Positions 1-7,187 of a stretch of DNA of 19,827 nucleotides are shown in pieces; position 1 is the first letter of the stretch; each line of letters starts with the position of its first letter. The notes beneath the pieces are model-generated. The model did not search any database and was not told the origin of the DNA. It worked only from the letters and a program-made list of their open reading frames with translations. Position numbers and translations under genes: made by a program. The stretch covers positions 15,402 through 35,228 of the forward strand of contig MGGO01000022.1 of NCBI GenBank assembly GCA_001792465.1. The letters are read 5' to 3'. The DNA comes from Candidatus Woesebacteria bacterium RIFCSPHIGHO2_01_FULL_44_10. Its GTDB lineage: Bacteria > Patescibacteriota > Microgenomatia > UBA8517.

Positions 1-288
1 AATGATCAACCAATGACAACAGATGCATTTCTAATTGTTTATTTCCACATGATCAACGAATTAATTTGGATTCTTGCTCTCGAAGAACAAGCAGATGACA
101 AAGTTGGTGTGGAAAGCTACACCAAAGCTTTAGAAAAAGTAATGGAAAAAGGTTTTGCGGTAGGCCTGTTGTCCGAACAGGAAATAATCCGTGCCAAAAA
201 ACAAAATCCAAATATGTCAGTAAGAATTTACGGCAGTAATATCAACAAATTCGTCCCGCAAATAATGGGGGCAGTAATAAGGACATAA
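1..288 (+). CDS. Unrecognised protein, C-terminal part (5' end probably outside window)
   Basis: The reading frame is open from the first base of the window to a TAA at 286-288. An ATG at 13 is the first in-frame start seen, but the residues before it read on without a stop, so the gene may begin upstream. The visible part is about 91-95 residues: a hydrophobic, probably helical segment near the start (FLIVYFHMINELIWIL), then a charged helical stretch and a basic tail. I recognise no family or catalytic motif. The stop lies 2 nt before the start of the LysRS-like gene, which implies translational coupling and possibly a shared pathway. I assign no function. Confidence 0.55.
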   Translation, partial: NDQPMTTDAFLIVYFHMINELIWILALEEQADDKVGVESYTKALEKVMEKGFAVGLLSEQEIIRAKKQNPNMSVRIYGSNINKFVPQIMGAVIRT

Positions 289-290
289 GC

Positions 291-1451
291 ATGGAAAGAT
301 TTATTACCAGATTAAAACAAATAAGCCGACCCATCGATGTGGAAATTCGAAATGTCAGTAAAGAAGTACAAAAAATCAGTGCAGAAAACCCAGGGATTGT
401 TTCTAGTATCACTATGGGAAAAGAGCTGCACGCAGGCCACTTGATGTTACTTACAATCGGAGAGCAGATGCGAACAGCACTAGCAAGTGGTTTACCTATA
501 ATTTTAATAAACAACAACACTGGGCCCAGAGCTGCCGGGGCTTTGTGTAATATTGCCAGGAGGGAAAATGTTTCCCTTGAGGAGGCGGCAGAAATTTTAA
601 ACAAGGGAGAAATAGATACCAGCTTTATCGTTTCAGCATATAGGGAAAGAGATGAAGATGATCCGCAATTGGAAGCCGCAATAAATCTATTGTCATCAGG
701 CAGATATGACATATTTGCCAGGATGTCATATGAAACAAAAGATTTACTTACTAAAGCCGGTTTTACAGTAGAAGTGGTCTCCGAATCGTTTTTACTGCAA
801 GAGAAGATCGATACAACAAATGCTCTTGTTCCCTCCTGGAGTGGCTCCGGTTTTTTACCATTTAATAATACCAAGAGAACAGTAGTACTTGAAAAAGCTG
901 GCAATCTTACAGCAACTGGCGTTTTTTTGACGTCAATCACAGCTATTTCAGAATTTACTCAATCAGATTTTATTTTAGCGATCGATAGCATGCCCGATTC
1001 CCAAGATGCTTCTTTCGTTTTTTCATCAACTACGCAGTCCGGACTCAGCAGCCATGTACCAGGTGCCGGAGTAGGTTTTGAAGGTACAATAGCTAGTGGA
1101 ACCAAAGGAGAAGCTCCAACAATTATGGAAATGCTCGAAGCATTTTCAACTCAAAGACCTCAAGGGAGCCTAAAAAAAGCAGCTTTATTTCTTACCTTAA
1201 CCAGACCAGTTAGCTTACCGACAATCGACAACTCAAATCTTGCGGAGTCATTTTACGACTTTGAAAGCAATCAAGCACTTATTGATCTCTTGGTGAAGTG
1301 TAATGACGAAGCCGAAGAATTTGTCCAGAATGTTTCGGCTGAACTAGAGGCCCTCAAAGACAAAATTGCAGATGTTTCATTCGCGTCTGTCGATCCTGCA
1401 GTAACTTTTCTCAAATTCTTACCCCAAAAATCAAAAGGACTATTTATATAG
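291..1451 (+). CDS. Class I lysyl-tRNA synthetase-like protein (divergent)
   Basis: A 386-residue protein that I read as a divergent relative of class I aminoacyl-tRNA synthetases, closest to class I LysRS. What is seen: an HIGH-like motif HAGH at residues 47-50 at the start of a Rossmann-type core; a stretch around residues 260-283 (VGFEGTIASGTKGE, then a ...MEMLEAF helix) in the place and pattern of the KMSKS loop; and after it LTLTRPVSLP, resembling the 'RTRP' segment that follows the loop in class I LysRS. The KMSKS lysines are not conserved (IASGTKG), so aminoacylation is doubtful; amino acid activation or another adenylylation is possible. Class I LysRS is usually about 500 residues, so this ORF is short at its C-terminus, and the frame immediately downstream is open and may supply the missing part. 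The gene is coupled to the ORF upstream. Family call moderate, function unknown. Confidence 0.6.
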   Translation: MERFITRLKQISRPIDVEIRNVSKEVQKISAENPGIVSSITMGKELHAGHLMLLTIGEQMRTALASGLPIILINNNTGPRAAGALCNIARRENVSLEEAAEILNKGEIDTSFIVSAYRERDEDDPQLEAAINLLSSGRYDIFARMSYETKDLLTKAGFTVEVVSESFLLQEKIDTTNALVPSWSGSGFLPFNNTKRTVVLEKAGNLTATGVFLTSITAISEFTQSDFILAIDSMPDSQDASFVFSSTTQSGLSSHVPGAGVGFEGTIASGTKGEAPTIMEMLEAFSTQRPQGSLKKAALFLTLTRPVSLPTIDNSNLAESFYDFESNQALIDLLVKCNDEAEEFVQNVSAELEALKDKIADVSFASVDPAVTFLKFLPQKSKGLFI

Positions 1452-1725
1452 AGATATTAATAATATTATTGCATTTTCGAGAAAGTACATACCTGTTACT
1501 TCAGAAGAAGGAATAAGTTTATTTTCGCAAGAATTTGGTTACCAATCTGATAAAACAAATCCCTATTTTAAAGGCGAGCGATCATTTGGAATTAGAAAAA
1601 GTTTTTATTTTCGTCACTTGAAAACATTAATGAAAACTATCCGGAGTATTGACACCATTGATGAAAATGACTTCGAAACAATACGTAAAATGATAGAATT
1701 TTGTATGGAAAGACTGGGTCTATGA
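1452..1725 (+). CDS. Open frame without normal start; likely frameshifted C-terminus of the LysRS-like gene
   Basis: After the TAG at 1449-1451 a different frame stays open from 1405 to a TGA at 1723-1725, about 106 sense codons in AT-rich DNA. It has no ATG, GTG or TTG until TTG 1618 and ATG 1630, so most of it cannot start normally; an ATT start near 1456 is the only local alternative. Its translation is protein-like (for example YRDINNIIAFSRKYIPV and FYFRHLKTLMKTIRSID). It fits as about 90 extra residues completing the LysRS-like protein to the family's usual size, where an alpha-helical anticodon-binding region would sit. The frame change would fall in the overlap 1405-1451, which holds two A runs (1426-1430 and 1433-1436). 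The TGA overlaps the ATG of the HIT gene, the coupling style used throughout this genome. Sequencing error, true mutation or programmed shift cannot be told apart here. Confidence 0.5.
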
Positions 1726-2135
1726 AAAATTGTGTATTTTGCCAAATTTCCAGAAATCAGATAAAAGATCCATACAGGATCATTTACTCTGATAAAAAAT
1801 ACTTGGCGATGTTGGTTCTTCATCCTCAAACCAGAGGTCATTTTATTGTTTTTCCAAAATCTCACTTTTCAAATATTAAAGAACTAGAGAACAAAGAACA
1901 ATTTTTCAGGCTAGTTATCAAATTGGCTGAAGAAAAAACAAAAAGGATGAGAGCGCCAGCATATGTATTGAAGTTAAACAACAACGTTTACTTGTTAGAC
2001 AAAGACACTATGCATGTTGGGCATATACACGCTCATGTAATTCCTATGTATTCAAAAGAAGATTTGAAAAGAAAACCTAAGCAAATTCCAAAAAAAGAGC
2101 TTTCAAACATCAAAAAAGCTTTAATAAGTAGATAG
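1722..2135 (+). CDS. HIT-family nucleotide hydrolase/transferase
   Basis: A 137-residue protein of the histidine triad family. HIT enzymes act on nucleoside phosphoramidates, dinucleoside polyphosphates or aminoacyl-adenylates through a nucleotidyl-His intermediate. What is seen: the triad H101-I-H103-A-H105 inside MHVGHIHAHVIP, a probable zinc-binding C4-x2-C7 at the N-terminus, and the usual HPQTRGHFIVFPKSH segment at about residues 34-48. The start is taken as ATG 1722 rather than TTG 1701 because it overlaps the preceding TGA as ATGA and gives the usual MKNCVFCQI opening. Sitting directly after an aaRS-like gene is suggestive, since Hint-type enzymes hydrolyse aminoacyl-AMP, but that link is inference. 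Confidence 0.88.
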   Translation: MKNCVFCQISRNQIKDPYRIIYSDKKYLAMLVLHPQTRGHFIVFPKSHFSNIKELENKEQFFRLVIKLAEEKTKRMRAPAYVLKLNNNVYLLDKDTMHVGHIHAHVIPMYSKEDLKRKPKQIPKKELSNIKKALISR

Positions 2136-2164
2136 TTGCTGACAACAAAACTTGAGTATAGAAT
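2136..2164 (+). promoter_or_regulatory. Possible tyrS promoter
   Basis: TTGCTG at 2136-2141, a 17-nt spacer, and TAGAAT at 2159-2164 (5 of 6 to TATAAT). The -35 match is weak. Transcription would start about 5 nt before the tyrS ATG, and no Shine-Dalgarno sequence is seen, so the transcript would be nearly leaderless. Confidence 0.3.
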
Positions 2165-2175
2165 AAATCAGGCTT

Positions 2176-3318
2176 ATGGATAAAATCGATGAAGTTTTGA
2201 CAAGGGGAGTGGCCAATATCATTCCAAACAAAGAAGGTTTACGGAAGCTACTTGGCTCCGGAAAGAAATTAAACATTTACACTGGCTTTGACGTCACCGC
2301 GCCAAGGTTAACTTTAGGTCATACCGTGCCGTTTAGGATGCTACAAACTTTGTCGGAAATGGGGCATAACGTCACCTTTCTAATTGGTGATTTTACAAGT
2401 ACGATTGGAGATACTTCAGATAAAGAGTCAGAAAGGCCGGCGATTTCCCCGGAGCAAATCAAGAAGGATTTGAAAACATACCAAGCTCAAGCCAGTAAAA
2501 TTATCGACTTCTCAAAAGTCAAAACAAAGTTCAATAGCAGTTGGCTTTCTAAACTAACCTTCAAAGAAGTCCTCGAACTGAGCCAGCATTTCTCTCTTGG
2601 AGATTTCACCAGCCGTGAATTAATTAAAAGGAGAATGGACCAGGGAAAGAGAGTCGGCCTTCACGAGGTGTTGTATCCAGTTATGCAAGGATATGACCAC
2701 TATTTCATGGACACTGACCTACAAATAGGTTCCACCGACCAAACGTTTAATATGCAAGCCGGACGAACGCTGCAAAAGGATTTAAGAAATAAAGAAAGTT
2801 TCGTAATGACACACGATATTTTGGAGGGCACGGATGGGAGGAAAATGAGCAAGTCATGGGGAAATGCGATTTGGATAGAGGATGAACCAAGCCACATGTA
2901 CGGTAAGGTGATGTCTTTGCGTGATGATCTAATTGAGCAATACTTCACCCTGGCGACCTGGACGCCGATTGATGAAATTGCCAAAATTATCAAGGGAAAT
3001 GTGCTGGCGGCCAAGAAAAAACTTGCCTTTACAATTGTTAGTGAGTTGCACAGCACTCAAGATGCAAAGGAGGCCCAGAAACATTTTGAGCGGACTTTTC
3101 AAAAAGGGGAGCCGGAATACAAAAAAGAAATCGAAAGAGTCTCAACAGCTGCCGGCGCGGTTGAATTAGCAGCCAGTGTCAGCCACAGTGAGGCCAAGAG
3201 ACTAATCAGGCAAGGAGCAGTTGATATTAATGACAAAACCATTACAGATCCCGCTTTAAAAATTAGTGTTCACGACAAAATAAAAGTTGGCAAAAAGATA
3301 TTTGTCAAAGTAAAATGA
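2176..3318 (+). CDS. tyrS: Tyrosyl-tRNA synthetase
   Basis: A 380-residue class Ic synthetase that charges tRNA-Tyr in the cytoplasm. What is seen: the tyrosine-binding opening YTGFDVTAP (about residues 35-43), the HIGH-equivalent TLGH at 46-49, a GDFTSTIGD segment at 71-79, the QIGSTDQTFN region at 183-192, a canonical KMSKS at 223-227, and a C-terminal S4 RNA-binding domain from about residue 320 (EAKRLIRQGAVDIN). The GDFT segment and overall layout resemble the TyrZ-type subgroup rather than E. coli TyrS. Length is normal for a slightly compact TyrRS. Its TGA overlaps the ATG of the 38-aa membrane ORF. Confidence 0.96.
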   Translation: MDKIDEVLTRGVANIIPNKEGLRKLLGSGKKLNIYTGFDVTAPRLTLGHTVPFRMLQTLSEMGHNVTFLIGDFTSTIGDTSDKESERPAISPEQIKKDLKTYQAQASKIIDFSKVKTKFNSSWLSKLTFKEVLELSQHFSLGDFTSRELIKRRMDQGKRVGLHEVLYPVMQGYDHYFMDTDLQIGSTDQTFNMQAGRTLQKDLRNKESFVMTHDILEGTDGRKMSKSWGNAIWIEDEPSHMYGKVMSLRDDLIEQYFTLATWTPIDEIAKIIKGNVLAAKKKLAFTIVSELHSTQDAKEAQKHFERTFQKGEPEYKKEIERVSTAAGAVELAASVSHSEAKRLIRQGAVDINDKTITDPALKISVHDKIKVGKKIFVKVK

Positions 3319-3431
3319 TTCTAGGTAAAAAACAAAAAATTTTCTTTAAAATCGTAATTATTGTTGCCGGAATCGGGCTTTTGTTAACCACTTTTCTGCC
3401 CTTTATCCCTTTCATAATTAATGGATTTTAG
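3315..3431 (+). CDS. Small single-pass membrane protein, 38 aa
   Basis: A short ORF from ATG 3315 to TAG 3429-3431. It opens with a basic segment (MILGKKQKIFFK) followed by about 24 hydrophobic residues (IVIIVAGIGLLLTTFLPFIP, then FIINGF), which is a clear inner-membrane anchor with a positive-inside N-terminus. It overlaps the tyrS stop as ATGA and overlaps the recG start by 11 nt, and it fills the only space between those two genes. The tyrS-recG gap would otherwise be 102 nt in a window where gaps are mostly under 40. Function unknown. It could be non-coding, but the coupling at both ends and the coherent protein make it likely real. Confidence 0.6.
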   Translation: MILGKKQKIFFKIVIIVAGIGLLLTTFLPFIPFIINGF

Positions 3432-5391
3432 TTCATCAGTCGGCCAGTTGCCTTTTGTTGGAACCACCTATGTAGATAGACTAGCCAAGCTAGGAATAAA
3501 CACCATAGGGGACCTTCTTCACCATGTACCTCACCGGTATGATGATTTTCGGCAAATTGAGAGCGTTGCCAGTCTTGAACCCGGAGAAGTGGTGACCGTC
3601 AGGGGCGAGATTGTTTCAATCGTCAACCAATACACAAGAAGCGGCCGCAAAATCCAGATTGCAAAAATTGCCGACGACACGGGCACAATTTATGTTTTCT
3701 GGTTTAACCAACCCTTTCTGATCCGAACTCTGCCGGTGGGCACAAAGGTTTCACTGGCCGGCAAGATCGGTTGGTGGAGTAGAGCCAAAGCCATTGTTTC
3801 TCCGGAGTATGAGATTATCAATGTTGGCCCGCCTGGCGGCGAGGCAAGCACCCACACCGGCCGGCTGGTTCCCGTATACCACGAGACAGCCGGGGTTTCA
3901 TCAAAGTGGCTAAGATCAAGAATCAAAACCGCTTTTGAAAAAATAGATCCAAAAGAATTCAAAGATTTCCTATCCAAAGAAACACTTAAAAAACTGAATT
4001 TGACTAGTTTTTTAACAGCCATCAAAGACGTCCACTACCCTAAAAACCTGGAGGCTGCTAAAAACGCCCGCAGGAGGCTTGCTTTGAATGAACTTCTGGA
4101 TCTTCAGAGCGCTAATATCAAAAAAAGAAAGCAGTGGCAAAAAAATAAAGTTAGTTATCAGCTGACAGTTAGTCAGCCATCAGTTAATCAGTTTATCAGT
4201 TCTTTGCCTTTCGAACTAACCACAGCACAAAAGTTCACAGTCAAAGAAATTCTTGAAGATTTACAAAAAAACATTCCCATGAACCGACTTTTGGAAGGAG
4301 ATGTGGGCAGCGGAAAAACGGTAGTTGCCGCCGCGGCCGCATATGTTGCTTTTGTTAACGGCCACCAAACCGTACTCATGGCTCCCACCCAAATCCTGGC
4401 CACCCAGCACTTTGAAACACTAAAGGCGCTTTTTGGCTCTTTCGGCGCAAGAGTTTCACTTATTACTTCCGCCATTACTAAACAATCTCTGGGCAGAGCC
4501 GACATTATCGTCGGCACTCATGCCCTGATTCACACAAAAGCGAGAACTACTGATGCTGCATTGGTTATCATCGACGAGCAACACAAATTTGGCGTGGAGC
4601 AGAGGGAACACCTGACCAAAGGCACTTCTTCCCCCCACGTTTTAACAATGACGGCGACACCGATCCCTCGCACCGTCGCCCTAACTTTTTACGGAGACCT
4701 GGATTTGTCTACTTTAGACGAATTACCTCCGGGCAGACAAAAAATAACCACCTGGGTCGTACCGGAAACAAAACGCGCCAGTGCTTATAATTGGATCCGG
4801 TCACAAATCACCAGCAACCAGTCACAAGTCTTCGTTATTTGCCCCTTAATCGACGAGTCGGAAAAGGAAACCCTCAAGCACGTCAAGTCGGCAAAAGAGG
4901 AGTATCTGAAATTGAAAAAAGTTTTTGCAGATTTTAAGGTTGATCTTCTGCACGGCAGACTTAAAGGAAAACAGAAGGAAAAAGTCATGGCCAACTTTAA
5001 AAACGGCCAAACAGCCATTCTGGTCTCAACTCCGGTTGTCGAGGTAGGCATGGACGTGCCCAACGCCACCATCATGGTTATCGAAACCGCCGATCGATTC
5101 GGTTTGGCCAGCCTCCACCAGTTAAGAGGCAGAATCGGAAGAGGAGCTAAAAAATCTTACTGTTTGCTTTTTGCCGAAGACCCATCCCAAAAGGCAATTG
5201 AAAGACTCGAAGCCCTAAAAACAACCAAATCGGGTCGGCAGCTGGCCGAGCTTGACCTTAAACTCCGCGGTCCGGGTGAAATCTGGGGCAGCCGCCAAAG
5301 CGGCATTCCGGAACTAACTATCGCCACTTGGAGTGACATTGATCTTATCAAAGCCTCAAAAAAGGTTGCAGAAGAATTAGTCGGCCCTTGA
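3421..5391 (+). CDS. recG: ATP-dependent DNA helicase RecG
   Basis: A 656-residue superfamily 2 helicase that remodels stalled forks and branch-migrates Holliday junctions. What is seen: an N-terminal wedge/OB region (about residues 50-150) with the helix-hairpin-like opening LPFVGTTYVDRLAKLGI, Walker A GDVGSGKT near residues 294-301, the DEQH box (IIDEQHKFGVEQR) near 385, motif III TMTATPIPRT, motif V VVEVGMDVPNA, and motif VI LRGRIGRG. Length is a little below the usual 680-690. ATG 3421 gives the conserved start of the wedge domain and lies inside the preceding small ORF. The 3' end overlaps the convergent toxin gene by 15 nt. Confidence 0.96.
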   Translation: MDFSSSVGQLPFVGTTYVDRLAKLGINTIGDLLHHVPHRYDDFRQIESVASLEPGEVVTVRGEIVSIVNQYTRSGRKIQIAKIADDTGTIYVFWFNQPFLIRTLPVGTKVSLAGKIGWWSRAKAIVSPEYEIINVGPPGGEASTHTGRLVPVYHETAGVSSKWLRSRIKTAFEKIDPKEFKDFLSKETLKKLNLTSFLTAIKDVHYPKNLEAAKNARRRLALNELLDLQSANIKKRKQWQKNKVSYQLTVSQPSVNQFISSLPFELTTAQKFTVKEILEDLQKNIPMNRLLEGDVGSGKTVVAAAAAYVAFVNGHQTVLMAPTQILATQHFETLKALFGSFGARVSLITSAITKQSLGRADIIVGTHALIHTKARTTDAALVIIDEQHKFGVEQREHLTKGTSSPHVLTMTATPIPRTVALTFYGDLDLSTLDELPPGRQKITTWVVPETKRASAYNWIRSQITSNQSQVFVICPLIDESEKETLKHVKSAKEEYLKLKKVFADFKVDLLHGRLKGKQKEKVMANFKNGQTAILVSTPVVEVGMDVPNATIMVIETADRFGLASLHQLRGRIGRGAKKSYCLLFAEDPSQKAIERLEALKTTKSGRQLAELDLKLRGPGEIWGSRQSGIPELTIATWSDIDLIKASKKVAEELVGP

Positions 5392-5658
5392 ATAAACTTT
5401 AGAGTGAGGGCCGATGTTTAGGAAACGAACCCTCTTTTCTCCCTGCCAAATATACACAATCCGTATATCTTCAGTAATACTAAAAGCCCATTTACCTCTC
5501 ATTCTTCGCTTAAGAGGGTGGTTATCGAGACGAGTATCGTTCGGGTTTTTCTTAAAAAGTTTTATCTTCGCATTAACTAAATCAAACATTTCAAGATCAT
5601 TTTTCGCAATCACATCAAGTAACTGGTCAAACTCGCCCGCATGCTTAATTCTTATCAT
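5377..5658 (-). CDS. RelE/ParE-superfamily toxin
   Basis: A 93-residue basic protein with the fold pattern of type II toxins: an N-terminal helix pair with KLFKKNPNDTRL, then a strand-rich half containing HPLKRRMRGKWAFSI, the typical DIRIVYIW strand and a C-terminal FLNIGPHSKVY. This pattern (L..HPL.g...g.wsf.i..d.RiiY....) is that of YafQ/RelE-like mRNA endonucleases acting on translating ribosomes, though a ParE-like gyrase target cannot be excluded. It overlaps the antitoxin gene by 14 nt and is presumably co-translated with it. Its stop lies within the end of convergent recG. Confidence 0.85.
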   Translation of the reverse strand: MIRIKHAGEFDQLLDVIAKNDLEMFDLVNAKIKLFKKNPNDTRLDNHPLKRRMRGKWAFSITEDIRIVYIWQGEKRVRFLNIGPHSKVYSRAD

Positions 5659-5938
5659 CAGAAGCTTTTGTCTTCTTTTTTACTTGTTGAAAGTATTTAT
5701 CTATATCTTCTTCGGTTTCCCAAACTAAATCGTTGTCATCCGGTGTGGCAGCAATCCGCAAAACCTCATCCTCAAATTCCGGCGTAAAGCCATTAATCGT
5801 CAATTCTGGATAAAGCGTTTGGCGCAAAGAGTTGCGCATCAACTCGCTAAAGGATGTGTATTGTTTCTCTTTCAAAACCCTTTTAGCATCTTGGTACATT
5901 CCCACAGGCAAAGAAATATTAATCGTTTTCGTCATCAC
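5645..5938 (-). CDS. Ribbon-helix-helix (CopG-like) antitoxin
   Basis: A 97-residue protein. The N-terminal 45 residues form a ribbon-helix-helix DNA-binding unit: strand KTINISLPVGMY, helix QDAKRVLKEKQY, then TSFSELMRNSLRQTL. The acidic C-terminal half (EFEDEVLRIAATPDDN and EETEEDIDK-like composition) would wrap the basic toxin. It is the first gene of the pair, with the downstream toxin overlapping it. A perfect palindrome across its own -10 box strongly suggests autorepression. ATG 5938 is the predicted transcription start itself, so the mRNA is probably leaderless; a second ATG follows directly at 5935. Confidence 0.85.
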   Translation of the reverse strand: MMTKTINISLPVGMYQDAKRVLKEKQYTSFSELMRNSLRQTLYPELTINGFTPEFEDEVLRIAATPDDNDLVWETEEDIDKYFQQVKKKTKASDDKN

Positions 5939-5944
5939 AAGTAA

Positions 5945-5974
5945 ATTGTATGATATTCATACAACGCTTGTCAA
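5945..5974 (-). promoter_or_regulatory. Toxin-antitoxin promoter with palindromic operator
   Basis: On the minus strand, a perfect -35 TTGACA (5969-5974), an 18-nt spacer and -10 TACAAT (5945-5950). An exact inverted repeat, TTGTATGA-N3-TCATACAA at 5946-5964, covers most of the -10 box and the spacer. This is the expected place for a ribbon-helix-helix autorepressor to block RNA polymerase. Start codon 5938 is 7 nt downstream of the -10. Confidence 0.75.
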
Positions 5975-5986
5975 TAGCTATACCTC

Positions 5987-6015
5987 TTGGAAATTCTGAT
6001 TTTATTTGGTAAAAT
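5987..6015 (+). promoter_or_regulatory. rpmF operon promoter
   Basis: TTGGAA (5987-5992), a 17-nt spacer, and TAAAAT (6010-6015, 5 of 6 to consensus). The -10 box ends 6 nt before the rpmF ATG at 6022, so the transcript would begin at or next to the A of the start codon. It is divergent from the toxin-antitoxin promoter 12 nt away. Confidence 0.55.
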
Positions 6016-6021
6016 CACCTT

Positions 6022-6180
6022 ATGGGAGCATTACCAAAGAAAAAGCATACCAGGAGCAGAAGCAACAAAAGAAAAAATGCCGCCACAAACAGATTGGTGC
6101 TTCCCAACCTGCAAAAATGCCCTCACTGTGGCAAACTCAAACGGCCGCACCAAGTTTGTCTATACTGCCATGAAATCTAA
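6022..6180 (+). CDS. rpmF: Ribosomal protein bL32
   Basis: A 52-residue protein beginning MGALPKKKHTRSRSNKRK, the classic bL32 start (KKK.S.sr...RR). It carries a complete zinc ribbon with C33-x2-C36 and C46-x2-C49 (CPHCGKLKRPHQVCLYC). It is a structural protein of the large ribosomal subunit. It is hidden by a longer frame on the same strand that reads upstream of nusB, but the bL32 match is unambiguous. It overlaps nusB by 11 nt. No Shine-Dalgarno sequence is present, in line with leaderless translation from the promoter just upstream. Confidence 0.93.
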   Translation: MGALPKKKHTRSRSNKRKNAATNRLVLPNLQKCPHCGKLKRPHQVCLYCHEI

Positions 6181-6520
6181 AGGCGACCCCAGACATTTGG
6201 CTCGACGAAAAGCAGTTCGGGACCTTTTTGCGGTAAATTTTACGCCCCAGACGGTGGGGGATTTAGCTAAAAAGGTTCTGCTAAAAAAGAATAAGATAGA
6301 TAAAAAAATTGCCAAGGCGGCTCCGGCTTGGCCGGTCGAGAATCTAAACAGGATAGACCATGCTGTCCTACAACTGGCTCTTTACGAGTTGGACTATGGC
6401 AATGAGCCTCAAAAAGTTATCATAGACGAAGCGGTAGAGCTTGCCAAGGAATTTGGCAGCGAGGCTTCCCCTTCATTTGTCAACGGAGTTTTAGGTACAA
6501 TCATTGGAAAGGATTTGTGA
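6170..6520 (+). CDS. nusB: Transcription antitermination factor NusB
   Basis: A 116-residue all-helical RNA-binding protein that works with NusE (S10) in rRNA antitermination. What is seen: RHLARRKAVRDLFAVNF at the start (the R..AR..A...L....F pattern of NusB), the ENLNRIDHAVLQLALYELDY core, VIIDEAVELAKEFGSEASPSFVNGVL at the end, all family hallmarks. The frame is open far upstream (to 5987), but those codons are an out-of-frame reading of rpmF, so ATG 6170 is the start; it overlaps the rpmF stop. The last codons overlap the rnc GTG (GTGA). Confidence 0.93.
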   Translation: MKSKGDPRHLARRKAVRDLFAVNFTPQTVGDLAKKVLLKKNKIDKKIAKAAPAWPVENLNRIDHAVLQLALYELDYGNEPQKVIIDEAVELAKEFGSEASPSFVNGVLGTIIGKDL

Positions 6521-7173
6521 AAATACACTTTAAAAATAAAGCGTTTCTTGATCTGGCTTTAACGCACAAGTCCTGGGTAAATGAAAACAAGGGGACAAGG
6601 GAAAGCAATGAAAGAATAGAGTACTTGGGGGATGCGATCCTTGAATTCGTGGTTTCAAAATATCTTTTTGCCAAATTCCCGGACAAACCGGAAGGTTTCT
6701 TAACGGCCCTGCGGGCTAACTTGGTTAACACCAGAAACTTGAGTGAGGTTGCCATGAAGCTTGATTTGGGGAACAATCTTTTTTTGTCCAAGGGTGAAGA
6801 GGACGGGGGAGGGCGAACTAATCCGTCACTTCTGGCCGACACGGTTGAAGCGGTTATCGGAGCACTCTACCTAGACCAGGGTTTGACCGCAGTCAAAAAG
6901 TTTATTCAAGCAAACCTTTTAGTCGACCTTGACCAAAAATTAAAAGAACCATTAAAAGATCCTAAAAGCAGACTCCAAGAGATGATTCAAGCCAAGGGTT
7001 ATCCCGCTCCTAAATATACGGTCACCTCTGAAGTGGGGCCGGACCACGACAAGCAGTTCACCATTCAAGTTGACGCTGGTGGTATCATCGCCCAGGGGGA
7101 GGGAGCCAGTAAAGCCATCGCCCAACAAAACGCCGCAGAGGCTGCACTTGTAAAGCTTGGTGAAAACCACTAA
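6517..7173 (+). CDS. rnc: Ribonuclease III
   Basis: A 218-residue double-strand-specific endoribonuclease that processes rRNA and mRNA. What is seen: the signature NERIEYLGDAILEF at residues 31-44 with acidic positions E32, E35 and D39, the second metal-binding pair D108 and E111 in LLADTVEAVIGALYLDQG, and a C-terminal dsRBD (about 148-216: DPKSRLQEMIQAKGYPAPKY to GASKAIAQQNAAEAAL). Length is normal (E. coli 226). The start is GTG 6517, overlapping the nusB stop by 4 nt. Confidence 0.96.
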   Translation: MKIHFKNKAFLDLALTHKSWVNENKGTRESNERIEYLGDAILEFVVSKYLFAKFPDKPEGFLTALRANLVNTRNLSEVAMKLDLGNNLFLSKGEEDGGGRTNPSLLADTVEAVIGALYLDQGLTAVKKFIQANLLVDLDQKLKEPLKDPKSRLQEMIQAKGYPAPKYTVTSEVGPDHDKQFTIQVDAGGIIAQGEGASKAIAQQNAAEAALVKLGENH

Positions 7174-7187
7174 AATATGCCCATATT

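Noticed and set aside
1..57. Repeated ATGATCAAC at 2-10 and 49-57
   Set aside because: A 9-nt chance repeat inside a coding frame, with no further copies or symmetry.
242..940. Long minus-strand open frame (232 codons) across the LysRS-like gene
   Set aside because: It is antisense to a plus-strand ORF with recognisable family motifs, has no recognisable motif of its own and no coupling to neighbours.
5414..5728. Plus-strand open frame after recG
   Set aside because: It is the reverse of the toxin and antitoxin genes, which have clear family features and a promoter.
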